Shown here in pieces: positions 33,439-40,417 of a stretch of 64,000 nucleotides of DNA (position 1 is its first letter; each line of letters opens with the position of its first letter). The translations under genes were made by a program, and so were the position numbers. The notes under the pieces were generated by a model. It was not told the origin of the DNA. It ran no database searches and saw nothing but the letters and a program-made list of their open reading frames with translations. The stretch lies in the NCBI RefSeq assembly GCF_900188005.1, contig NZ_FZNR01000018.1, positions 1 through 64,000 on the forward strand. Reading direction: 5' to 3'. The DNA comes from Actinoplanes regularis (lineage in GTDB: Bacteria > Actinomycetota > Actinomycetes > Mycobacteriales > Micromonosporaceae).

Positions 33439-33935
33439 CAGCCCTCCGCCCCCTTCCGGGCGATCTCGGTGACGTAGGCGGCCAGGCTGCTCAGGGTCTG
33501 GCGGCCGCCCTCGACCGCGTGATACTTCTCGATCGCCTCGTCGCGCAGCTGTCTCGTCGGAAACACCGTGCGCATCACGATCCGGGTCGCCGCACCGTCG
33601 GGCTCGAAGGTCAGGACCGATTCGAAGGCGTTCGGGTCGTCGCGGGACTCACCGTGCGACAGCGTGATCCGCTCCGGCGGGACGATTTCGGTCCAGGTGA
33701 TCCATTCGGCGTAGTCGGTCCCGTCCGGCCCGTGCATCACGAAATCCCAGACCCCGTCGACGCGGAACTCGAAGGACCGCGTGGTGGTGGTGAACCCCGT
33801 CGGGCCCCACCACCGCGACAGGTGCCGGACCTCGGTGAACGCCTCGAACACCAGCTCCCGTGGGGCGTCGATGCTCCGGGAGAGCACGATCTCCCGGTCG
33901 GTCGTCGCCGGTTGTGCCCGCGTTTCCCCTGCCAT
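33438..33935 (-). CDS. SRPBCC/AHSA1-type START-domain protein
   Basis: 165 residues of the Aha1-C/SRPBCC fold: 'REIVLSRSIDAPRELVFEAF', 'LSRWWGPTGFTTTTRSFEFR', 'GVWDFVMHGPDGTDY', 'SVLTFEPDGAATRIVMRTVF'. These proteins bind hydrophobic ligands in a deep pocket; most have no known function. ArsR-AHSA1 pairs are frequent in actinobacteria. The start lies 3 bp after the ArsR stop and the stop overlaps the reductase ATG. Confidence 0.9.
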   Translation of the reverse strand: MAGETRAQPATTDREIVLSRSIDAPRELVFEAFTEVRHLSRWWGPTGFTTTTRSFEFRVDGVWDFVMHGPDGTDYAEWITWTEIVPPERITLSHGESRDDPNAFESVLTFEPDGAATRIVMRTVFPTRQLRDEAIEKYHAVEGGRQTLSSLAAYVTEIARKGAEG

Positions 33936-33938
33936 CGA

Positions 33939-34280
33939 TCACTCCCCCTGTCGTGTCTGTTTGAGGTCCTGCACGTAGCTGTCCAGCCGGTCGAAGCTCT
34001 CGTTCCAGAACCGCTCGAAGCCGCCGACCCACTCGTGGATCGGCCGCAGCCCGCGGGCGTCCAGGCCGTAGAGGCGCTGCTTGCCCTCCCCGCGGAACCG
34101 CACCAGCCCGACCTCCCGGAGCACCCGCAGGTGCTTGGACGCCTGCGGCTGGCTCATCCCCAGCTGCTGGGCCAGGTCGGTCACCGGCCGCTCACCCGCC
34201 CGCAGCAGCGCCAGGATGTCCCGGCGCTGCGGCTCGGCGATCGCGTTGAATGCGTCCGACGTCGTCGCTGCTCGTGCCAT
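33939..34280 (-). CDS. ArsR-family winged-helix repressor
   Basis: About 113 residues from ATG 34280; starts at 34289 or 34292 are equally open. Winged helix: 'AIAEPQRRDILALLRAGERP', recognition helix 'MSQPQASKHLRVLREVGLV', wing 'RFRGEGKQRLYGLD'. No cysteine metal site of the ArsR/SmtB kind is visible, as in other members paired with AHSA1 proteins. A perfect palindrome lies right upstream of the start, so autoregulation of the three-gene unit is likely. Confidence 0.92.
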   Translation of the reverse strand: MARAATTSDAFNAIAEPQRRDILALLRAGERPVTDLAQQLGMSQPQASKHLRVLREVGLVRFRGEGKQRLYGLDARGLRPIHEWVGGFERFWNESFDRLDSYVQDLKQTRQGE

Positions 34281-34289
34281 GCCCACCAT

Positions 34290-34311
34290 CATATTCCGAT
34301 AACGGAATATG
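34290..34311. promoter_or_regulatory. Palindromic ArsR operator
   Basis: Perfect 9-bp arms CATATTCCG and CGGAATATG are separated by four bases. The site directly abuts the arsR-like start region and lies between it and a divergent gene. It is an AT-rich island in GC-rich DNA. Confidence 0.8.
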
Positions 34312-34357
34312 ACAAGCCGTGCCTTCCGGATCGAAACCATCGGCGCCGAGGTTAGAT

Positions 34358-35029
34358 ATGCCGGTGACCGTTTACGACGTAGCGCGCGCCCTGCCGGACC
34401 TGCCGGCGCTTCGGCGGCGATGTCAGGCGTTGGCGACGCTGGACGCGATCGTCAGCCCTGATTGGGAGTACCGCTACTACTCGTTTGACACTCGCTGGGC
34501 GCCGGATGAGCAGATGGCATCCATGAGAAACGGATCAGGCGACGCGTGGTCGATCGTGTTCTCGCGGGCCGGCGCGTTCATCCGCGGCTTCGACCACGAA
34601 TCACCGATGGCCCGGTGCGCTGGTCCAGGTGATCTCTGGCCGGGACTGGTCGACACCGTGCCGCAGGTCTTCTCCGGCTGCGTCAACGAGCCGGCGTTCA
34701 GTTTCAAGGGCACCCTGGAAGCGACCGTGTGCCTGTGGCGGCAGCACGACGACGATCGGTGGCACGCCGGAGATGTCGACTTCCCGGACAGGGACGACCC
34801 GGATGGCGCCGACCGGCTGTTCCACGTGCTGATGGAAGGCACGCCGCTTGCGTACCAGCAGTTCGCCGAGGACTACTACGAGACGACGATGGATCTGGCG
34901 ACGATCGGCGAGATCTTCGCCCTGCGCCCGCTGACCGATGAGCTCGTCCGCCGCCTGAACCCGGATCTTCTGGTCGCCGACCTCACCGAGGACCTCGCCG
35001 AGATCGGATACCCGCCCCGACCGGAATAG
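34358..35029 (+). CDS. Hypothetical protein, 223 aa
   Basis: Start at ATG 34358 ('MPVTVYDVARALPDLPALRR'). No membrane segment or signal peptide; mixed alpha/beta with many aromatics ('YYSFDTRWAPDEQM', 'AWSIVFSRAGAFIRGFDHES', 'EDYYETTMDLATIGEIFALR'). Similar stand-alone proteins occur widely in actinomycetes, often next to toxin-immunity genes, but I know no function. It is divergent from the ArsR unit, with the palindrome in between, so ArsR may control it too. Confidence 0.75.
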   Translation: MPVTVYDVARALPDLPALRRRCQALATLDAIVSPDWEYRYYSFDTRWAPDEQMASMRNGSGDAWSIVFSRAGAFIRGFDHESPMARCAGPGDLWPGLVDTVPQVFSGCVNEPAFSFKGTLEATVCLWRQHDDDRWHAGDVDFPDRDDPDGADRLFHVLMEGTPLAYQQFAEDYYETTMDLATIGEIFALRPLTDELVRRLNPDLLVADLTEDLAEIGYPPRPE

Positions 35030-35032
35030 CCC

Positions 35033-35374
35033 TCAGCGCAGCGCGAGGCTGCTCACGCCCCACAGCTCGGCGATCCGCCCGTCGGCCACCCGGAAGATCT
35101 CCATCAGCGTCGCATCCTGCCCACCGGCCCGGATCCGGCCCCGCACCGCAACCCGGTCGCCATCCACCAGGATGTCCTGCGCCTCAACCTGCAGATCCGG
35201 AAACTTTCCGAGAATCGCCTGCCAAGCGGTCCGGATGTGCTCCCGGCCACGGGTCTGCATCGGATGGCTGAAGAAGTCCACCGTGAAGATCTCATCGACG
35301 GCGGCGACGTCACCGGCGCTCGCCGCCGCGTACATCCGCCGGGCCAGGTTCTCCGCTTCCACCCGCGTCATCAT
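35033..35374 (-). CDS. SnoaL-like/NTF2-fold ester-cyclase-type protein
   Basis: 113 residues with the NTF2-like cone fold of SnoaL relatives: 'MMTRVEAENLARRMYAAASA', 'AVDEIFTVDFFSHPMQTRGR', 'GKFPDLQVEAQDILVDGDRV', 'MEIFRVADGRIAELWGVSS'. The family includes polyketide cyclases and many small hydrolase-like proteins; the catalytic role here is unknown. It is convergent with the previous gene, three bases apart. Confidence 0.85.
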   Translation of the reverse strand: MMTRVEAENLARRMYAAASAGDVAAVDEIFTVDFFSHPMQTRGREHIRTAWQAILGKFPDLQVEAQDILVDGDRVAVRGRIRAGGQDATLMEIFRVADGRIAELWGVSSLALR

Positions 35375-35866
35375 GGTCGTCGATTCTCACGTACGACGTC
35401 GAGACAGCGCGCCCCTGCCTCCTCGACCCGCGGCCGTTGCCGAGAACCTGGCCCACGAGGCGTTCGAACGGACGATCAGGCGAGGAAGGGCCGCCACTCA
35501 CGGACGCTCGCAACCGTGACACCGGGCGTGGCGAAGTAGGGATCGACCGCGATGACAGCCTCCGGATCCAGGGTGTCGAGGATGATGACCGCCCCGGATG
35601 TCCCGTATCGTTGATCATGAGGCGTGAGCAGCTTGCTGAGCTGCGGTGCCTCAGATAGGTGCGACAGGCGGCCAATTGCCGCGTCTTGCTGATCTTGAGG
35701 CAACCGTCGGGAATGGCATCCTCTGCGCCGACGCATCTTGTTTGATTGGCGAGTCCAGGGCTCGATTTGGTGAGGCGGGAGAAGGCGCGGTTGTGGCACG
35801 CTGGCCGCGTGTGACGCTGGATCTTGATTTGGTGGTCTTGTCATACCGGGCTCCTACAATGCGCCG

Positions 35867-36616
35867 ATGACGAGATTCGTGCAGCAGTCCGACTACACGG
35901 GCGCGGAGTTCATCGACCTGTCAATGGCCAGCGCCACCTTCCGCGAGGTTGATCTCAGCGAAGCCCGGATGCGTGGCGTGCTGCTGTTCAACGCCGACAT
36001 CGACGGAGCGATCGACGGGCTACGGATTAATGGCGTGGAGGTCAAGCCGTTGGTCGAAGCCGAGCTGGATCGCCTGCACCCCGAACGGCTGCGACTGCGG
36101 CCGACCACACCCGAGACGGCGCGCGACGCGGTGGATGTCATCGAGGAGCTGTGGCACGCGACGGTCCGACGCGCGAGCGCGCTGCCGGAGGAAGCCGTCT
36201 ACAGATCAGTGAACGACGAATGGTCACTCGCCCAAACCCTGCGCCACACGATCTTCGTCGTGGACGCCTGGTATGGCCACGCGGCAGCCCTTCGCCCGAA
36301 CCCGTTCCATCCGATCGGCGTGCCCGCATCGTTCACCACCAACGGCGCCGAGTTCGGCATCGACGAGTCGGCCGCGCCCACCCTCGGCGAAATCCTCGCC
36401 GTGCGCGACGAGCGGATCGCCGATCTGCGCGCGTATCTGGCGCAGGTCACGCAGGAGGAGCTTGACCGAGTGCGGAGGCCCAACACCGCGATCGGCTGCC
36501 CTCCACCCGCCGAACGCACGGCGCTTAAGTGCGTGCAAGTCATCGTCAATGACCAGTGGGCGCACGTGCAATTCGCCAACCGCGACCTGGCTGTCCTGGA
36601 ACAGGCGTATGCGTGA
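35867..36616 (+). CDS. DinB/MDMPI-type protein with N-terminal pentapeptide-like segment (element cargo)
   Basis: 249 residues. The first ~60 look like pentapeptide repeats ('YTGAEFIDLSMASATFREVD', 'LSEARMRGVLLFNADIDGAI'). The rest is a DinB four-helix bundle with metal-site histidines ('EWSLAQTLRHTIFVVDAWYG' and 'VNDQWAHVQFANRDLAVLEQ'). DinB-fold proteins include mycothiol- and bacillithiol-dependent transferases and many of unknown role. A TACAAT box ends six bases before ATG, suggesting a leaderless transcript. It is the only intact gene inside the insertion element, so it moves with it. Confidence 0.87.
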   Translation: MTRFVQQSDYTGAEFIDLSMASATFREVDLSEARMRGVLLFNADIDGAIDGLRINGVEVKPLVEAELDRLHPERLRLRPTTPETARDAVDVIEELWHATVRRASALPEEAVYRSVNDEWSLAQTLRHTIFVVDAWYGHAAALRPNPFHPIGVPASFTTNGAEFGIDESAAPTLGEILAVRDERIADLRAYLAQVTQEELDRVRRPNTAIGCPPPAERTALKCVQVIVNDQWAHVQFANRDLAVLEQAYA

Positions 36617-36646
36617 TGTTCCACGAGGTCAACTGCTGCTAGACCA

Positions 36647-36705
36647 TCAATTCTCACGAAGATGTCGCAACCGAAATGTCCGGCGACATGCTCGTGAGAA
36701 ATTGA
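36647..36705. repeat. Nested inverted repeat near the element's right end
   Basis: Outer arms TCAATTCTCACGA and TCGTGAGAAATTGA (one extra A) and inner arms ATGTCGC and GCGACAT form a long two-step hairpin. It lies 31 bp after the DinB stop and 44 bp from the element end. It could terminate transcription or act as a transposase-binding subterminal site. Confidence 0.75.
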
Positions 36706-37039
36706 CATCTTCAGTAACAAGACTGCCTCGATATCAACGAGACAGGACACCGGAGTCGTCGGCGAGCGGCCCCGCCATCCGCACGGTGCCGGCCTCGTGC
36801 AGGGCGGTGAGCAGCTCCCGGTGCGCCGGCCGGGCGGCGAGCCGCTCAGGATCTTCGGTGAAGGTCAGCTCCACGATCCACATGCCCGCATGCTATTCCG
36901 CAGACCCGCTGACCCAGACAACCGCCCACGGCCGCGCTCGCCTCGACCCGGCAGACCGTCCAATATCGCCGAGCCGAGGCGGGCGGACCCTTTCCGGTCA
37001 GAACAATTTTCCGGTACGACGCAAAGCGCGCGTCGGCCC

Positions 37040-37450
37040 TCAATCGAGGATGGCGAGCACCACGTTGTGGCCGCCGTAGTTCTCCGGGATCGCGGTGACG
37101 ATCGCGCCGTTCATCGCGAAAGCCTCACGCAGGACCTGCCCTACCATCGGCGGCCCGGTCAGCACCCGATGCATCGGATGGTTCTCCAGCCGGGACCGCG
37201 CCAGGTCCCCCGCCTCGACCGACGCATGTCCACTGAGCGGCAACTCGAAGACCCGGTGGGCGAGAAAGTGATCCCACATCGACGTGGTCGCCTTGAGAAC
37301 CACCTGCGCCTCAAGGACGGCGCCTGCCGGAGCCGCCACGCTGAACTGGCCGAGATCCGAGTCTTTCAGGATCTTCATCAGGTCGGGATGCCCGTGAAAG
37401 AGCTGGACCAGCGCGGATGCGTCGAGGATCCGGGGAGGCTCCAGAGTCAT
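37040..37450 (-). CDS. PIN-domain ribonuclease toxin (VapC-like)
   Basis: 136 residues from ATG 37450, overlapping the antitoxin stop by 4 bp. PIN-fold pattern: 'RILDASALVQLFHGHPDLM' with metal ligand D10, 'GAVLEAQVVLKA' with E47, 'VFELPLSGHASVEAGDLARS' and the end 'GAIVTAIPENYGGHNVVLAI'. The last acidic cluster differs from the usual VapC 'TAD', so activity should be tested, not assumed. PIN toxins cleave tRNA or rRNA. A second, truncated relative with its own antitoxin lies ~4.5 kb downstream. Confidence 0.82.
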   Translation of the reverse strand: MTLEPPRILDASALVQLFHGHPDLMKILKDSDLGQFSVAAPAGAVLEAQVVLKATTSMWDHFLAHRVFELPLSGHASVEAGDLARSRLENHPMHRVLTGPPMVGQVLREAFAMNGAIVTAIPENYGGHNVVLAILD

Positions 37451-37635
37451 GCGGCCTCGCTCTCGCGCCGGGCAACCCATTCCCTCACCCGTCGGTCGGT
37501 GTCGGCTTTCTTCGCCTGGTAGCGCGCCTCGTCTTCGACGGTCCACGGCTTCGGAGGGGGTAGACCGAGGAAAGCGCACCAGCTTTCAGCGAACTCCCGG
37601 GTCCGGATGATTTCTTCAGGGGTGTCGTCTGACAT
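37447..37635 (-). CDS. Antitoxin of the PIN toxin, 62 aa
   Basis: A 62-residue protein directly upstream of the toxin with a 4-bp overlap. It contains 'REFAESWCAFLGLPPPKPWT' followed by an acidic-basic helix 'VEDEARYQAKKADTDRRVRE'. It has no obvious ribbon-helix-helix or AbrB fold, so I call it antitoxin from gene order only. Its upstream 20 bp closely match those of the second antitoxin gene (GTACGCT-N-GTCAACATGTCA), which suggests a shared promoter/operator and a near-leaderless start. Confidence 0.75.
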   Translation of the reverse strand: MSDDTPEEIIRTREFAESWCAFLGLPPPKPWTVEDEARYQAKKADTDRRVREWVARRESEAA

Positions 37636-37745
37636 GTTGACGAGCGTACAGTCCTGACTTGAACAAAGGAAGTCGTACGCCTAGATGTCATGCGACCAGT
37701 CCCGGTCAGCTTCCCGGAAGCACTCGACCCCCGGCCGATGCCGTG

Positions 37746-38327
37746 TCAGCCGCGGCCACGCACCAGGGGCAGGAACACCTCGTCCACGATCTCGATCAGC
37801 ACCTCATCGGGCACCGAGGGGACGCCGCGCATCGCGTACTCGGCGCGCAGCAGCATCATCGGCGTGGTCGCCACCCGATGGTGCGCGGCGGCCGGCGGCG
37901 CCTCACCCCGGGCCACGGCCCGTTCGATCATCGTGAGCCAGGCACGGTCCATGGTGTCCGCGCCGGACCCCTCACGCATGAGGGTGAGCAGCTCCGGATC
38001 GTCGACAGCGGCGGCGAGCAGGCCGCGCAGGACCGCTCCGTGCGGCGAGGACCAGGTCTGGTTCGCCTGTCGCAGCATCTCGAGAGCGTCGCCGCGCAGC
38101 GCGCCGGTGTCCGGGTCCGGCATCACGGCGTCGGTCAGGTGGCGGTACGCCGCGACACCCAGTGCCGCCCGGTGCGGCCACCGGCGGTAGATGGCGTTCT
38201 TGTTGGTCCCGGCCCGGGCGGCGACCCGGTCCATGGTCATCCCCGGGTAGCCGGACTCGCGCAGCTCTTCCGCCGCCGCCCGCAGGATGGCCCACTCGAG
38301 TTCCGCACCCCGGCGCCTCGTGCTCAC
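37746..38327 (-). CDS. TetR-family transcriptional repressor
   Basis: 193 residues from GTG 38327. Helix-turn-helix 'ELEWAILRAAAEELRESGYP', 'MTMDRVAARAGTNKNAIYRR'; then a TetR_C ligand domain with 'LRGLLAAAVDDPELLTLMRE' and 'VLIEIVDEVFLPLVRG'. It is divergent from the TIM-barrel gene at 38394. Two 15-bp palindromes in the 66-bp gap are its likely operators. Confidence 0.92.
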   Translation of the reverse strand: MSTRRRGAELEWAILRAAAEELRESGYPGMTMDRVAARAGTNKNAIYRRWPHRAALGVAAYRHLTDAVMPDPDTGALRGDALEMLRQANQTWSSPHGAVLRGLLAAAVDDPELLTLMREGSGADTMDRAWLTMIERAVARGEAPPAAAHHRVATTPMMLLRAEYAMRGVPSVPDEVLIEIVDEVFLPLVRGRG

Positions 38328-38335
38328 CGTTGCAG

Positions 38336-38371
38336 GGTACTGGACGTACCCTATAAGGTACGCCGCGTACC
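38336..38371. promoter_or_regulatory. Paired TetR operators
   Basis: Two copies of GGTAC-N5-GTACC (38336-38350 and 38357-38371) lie 21 bp apart centre to centre, two helical turns. They fill the gap between the divergent TetR and TIM-barrel genes. Confidence 0.75.
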
Positions 38372-38393
38372 TTACGAGCGAGGAGATTCCCCG

Positions 38394-39407
38394 ATGCGCG
38401 TGTTCGGCATGAACTACGACACCGGATTCGTGAGCGCCGGTTCCACCACCCACGAGCCGTTCGACCCCGCGACCGTGCGGCGCGACCTGCGCGTCATCCG
38501 CGACGAGCTGCACTGCGACGCGGTGCGAATCACCGGCGGGGTCCAGGACCGGCTCGAGCTGACCGCGCGGTTCGCCGCCGAGGCCGGGCTCGAGGTGTGG
38601 TACTGCCCGTTCACCAACGGCCTCGACCGCGACGCCCTCATGGCGTTCGTCCTCGACGGTGCCGAGCGCGCCGAGCGGCTGCGGCGCGACGGGGCCTCGG
38701 TCGTCTACCTCACCGGTTCCGAGATCTCCATGTTCACCGACGGCTTCCTGCCCGGCCGCGACCTGGCCGAGCGCCTGACCCTGTTCACCGATCCGATGCG
38801 GATGCGGGAGGCGATCCCGGCCGCTCGCGCCGCGGTACGCGACTTCCTCGCCGAGGCGGTGCCCGCGGTACGGGAACGCTTCGGCGGACCGATCGGCTAC
38901 GCCTCGATCCCGCTGGAGGATGTCGACTGGGCCCTGTTCGACATCATCGCCAGCGACGCCGGCTACCGCGACGCGACCAGCGCCGCGACGTTCCCGCAAA
39001 CCCTGGCGGCCGCCGTGGGCCAGGGCAGACCGTACGCCGCGACCGAATTCGGCTGCTGCACCTTCCGCGGCGCGGCCGACGTCGCGGGCGGGGCGGAGCC
39101 GGTGACGTACGACGATCACGGTCACGCCGCCGAGCTGACCGCGACGCTGGAGCGCGACGAGCAGGGCCAGGCCCGCTACATCGTCGACCTGCTGCGCGAC
39201 TACGAGGCCGGCGGCGTGGAGGCGGCGTTCGTCTACACCTTCGCGAACCGGCACCTACCCACCACCGACGACCCGGAGCACGACTTCGACCTGGCCGCGC
39301 GCGGCATCGTGCGAGTGCTGCCGGACGGCTCGTGGACGCCCAAGGCCGCCTTCCACGCCCTCGCCGAGTACGGTCGCACACGCGCGCTGAGCCGCTCCAC
39401 GACCTGA
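38394..39407 (+). CDS. Glycoside-hydrolase-like TIM-barrel protein under TetR control
   Basis: 337 residues from ATG 38394 with GAGGAG upstream; no signal peptide. TIM-barrel features of a clan GH-A-like protein: 'MRVFGMNYDTGFVSAG', 'RDELHCDAVRITGG', 'GLEVWYCPFTNGLDRDALMA', 'VYLTGSEISMFTDGFLPGRD', 'PYAATEFGCCTFRGAADVAG', 'AFVYTFANRHLPTT'. The Glu in 'TGSE' and in 'ATEFG' could be the acid/base and nucleophile. Relatives are sometimes labelled abortive-infection proteins, a label I would not trust. An intracellular hydrolase or sugar-binding role is likely. Confidence 0.7.
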   Translation: MRVFGMNYDTGFVSAGSTTHEPFDPATVRRDLRVIRDELHCDAVRITGGVQDRLELTARFAAEAGLEVWYCPFTNGLDRDALMAFVLDGAERAERLRRDGASVVYLTGSEISMFTDGFLPGRDLAERLTLFTDPMRMREAIPAARAAVRDFLAEAVPAVRERFGGPIGYASIPLEDVDWALFDIIASDAGYRDATSAATFPQTLAAAVGQGRPYAATEFGCCTFRGAADVAGGAEPVTYDDHGHAAELTATLERDEQGQARYIVDLLRDYEAGGVEAAFVYTFANRHLPTTDDPEHDFDLAARGIVRVLPDGSWTPKAAFHALAEYGRTRALSRSTT

Positions 39408-39681
39408 GCCCCGCCTTTCGTCGAGCGCCGGCACGACATCGCGGCGGCCGCGGACACCGGACCATGGCCGTTGACATGATCGATTAGCGCCCTTAAGTTC
39501 ACGCTTTAGGTGGGCATTTCCCCGCGCTGCACCGATGTCGTCGGGATCGGCCTCGACGGCGCCGAGTTCGCCGAACGACACGACGGTTCGTCGTATCGGG
39601 AACCCTGGGCGAGGGACGCGCGTCCTACCGGTTCCAGAAGCGACCGCTGGACGGCGGGACACTGACGAACGGGGCCAGGAC
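39408..39681. other. Intergenic stretch without a supported gene
   Basis: A short AT-richer patch near 39,475-39,515 (TTAAGTTCACGCTTTAGG) may hold the promoter of the lipoprotein gene. I see no ORF with a start signal and no strong hairpin. Confidence 0.3.
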
Positions 39682-40413
39682 ATGAGAAGACCCATCGCGA
39701 GGATCGTGATCGTGGTGGCGCTGGGGATCACCACGGGATGCGGCACCTCCACCCCACCTGCCACGCGCGCCGACCAGGCCGCCTCGCCGAGCCCTGTGCC
39801 AGTGGCCGCCGAGGTGGTGGACGTCGTCTGCTCCCCGGCCGGCACCAGGGTCTCGGCGACCCGGTTCGCAGCCCAGCGCGACGGCGTGCACCTTCGCGTC
39901 CAGAACACGTCCGGGAAGTCCGGTGTCTACCTCAACTACAACCAGGACCAGCGGGCAGGGGTGAGCGGAGGCGATCCGGTGGATTCGGGGACCGTCCTGA
40001 TTCTCGGTGCTGCTCCAGGGCGGATGGAGTTGAACTGCTCGTACGACACCGGGAGCAGCCAGGACGCCCCGGTGGCGATCGAGGTGCTGGACCCGGCCGG
40101 CGCATGGCACACGGGAGATCTCGCGGCTCTCGGCTGTTCCTCACCGCAAAGCTCTCTCATCGACTGGGTCTATCGGCCCGGGGACGGGAAGACCGCTGAT
40201 ACCGCGCTGGCCGCCCTGGCGGCCCAGTTCGAACAGCCGGTGACCTGGCGCCACGTCCGGGAGGGCTATGTGGACTCGGCAAGGCAAACCTACGTGGCGA
40301 TGCGCAACGGCAAGCCATGGGCGACGGCCTCGGCTGACCGTTCCTCCTCAGGCCAAACGGTCAGCGCCTACCTCGGATCACTTTGCTCAGGCACCAAGAC
40401 GCCACACTCGTAA
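39682..40413 (+). CDS. Lipoprotein of unknown function, 243 aa
   Basis: ATG 39682 opens a lipoprotein signal 'RIVIVVALGITTGCGTSTPP' with the lipobox cysteine at residue 20. A Pro/Ala/Ser linker follows, then a beta-rich domain ('FAAQRDGVHLRVQNTSGKSG', 'MELNCSYDTGSSQDAPVAIE', 'WHTGDLAALGCSS') and a short helical end. Paired cysteines suggest a disulfide-stabilised Ig-like fold. GGGGCCAGGA upstream gives a weak ribosome site. Its stop lies four bases before the flavoprotein start, so the two are probably one unit. Confidence 0.8.
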   Translation: MRRPIARIVIVVALGITTGCGTSTPPATRADQAASPSPVPVAAEVVDVVCSPAGTRVSATRFAAQRDGVHLRVQNTSGKSGVYLNYNQDQRAGVSGGDPVDSGTVLILGAAPGRMELNCSYDTGSSQDAPVAIEVLDPAGAWHTGDLAALGCSSPQSSLIDWVYRPGDGKTADTALAALAAQFEQPVTWRHVREGYVDSARQTYVAMRNGKPWATASADRSSSGQTVSAYLGSLCSGTKTPHS

Positions 40414-40417
40414 GACG

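Larger units (their letters stand above)
35599..36749. mobile_element. Non-autonomous insertion element with inverted ends, 5-bp TSD and a DinB-family cargo gene
   Basis: The ends are imperfect terminal inverted repeats: left TGTCCCGTATCGTTGAT and right (complement) TGTCCTGTCTCGTTGAT, with further matches to give about 20 of 25 positions. CCGGA is duplicated at both borders (35594-35598 and 36750-36754). The element interrupts a YciI gene that becomes intact on removal. It has no transposase; the only clear gene inside is a DinB-family protein (35867-36616). A 59-bp nested hairpin sits near the right end. TGT..ACA ends with a 5-bp duplication would fit IS21-like or related transposases acting in trans, which is an inference. 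Confidence 0.9.
35476..36883 (-). pseudogene. YciI-like protein gene split by a 1,151-bp insertion
   Basis: The N-terminal half starts at ATG 36883 ('MWIVELTFTEDPERLAARPA', 'AGTVRMAGPLADDSG') and runs to 36750. The C-terminal half runs from 35598 to 35476 ('AVIILDTLDPEAVIAVDPYF', 'PGVTVASVREWRPFLA'). Removing the insertion and one copy of the 5-bp duplication restores one frame of exactly 84 codons with the standard YciI layout, joined through 'ADDSGAVIILD'. YciI proteins are small ferredoxin-fold enzymes or regulators. The gene is inactivated; its freshness (no other damage) suggests a recent event. Confidence 0.9.

Noticed and set aside
38394..39407. Labelling the TIM-barrel protein as an abortive-infection defence gene
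   Set aside because: That label circulates for similar proteins, but nothing in the sequence or neighbourhood shows a phage-defence role beyond a nearby toxin-antitoxin pair.
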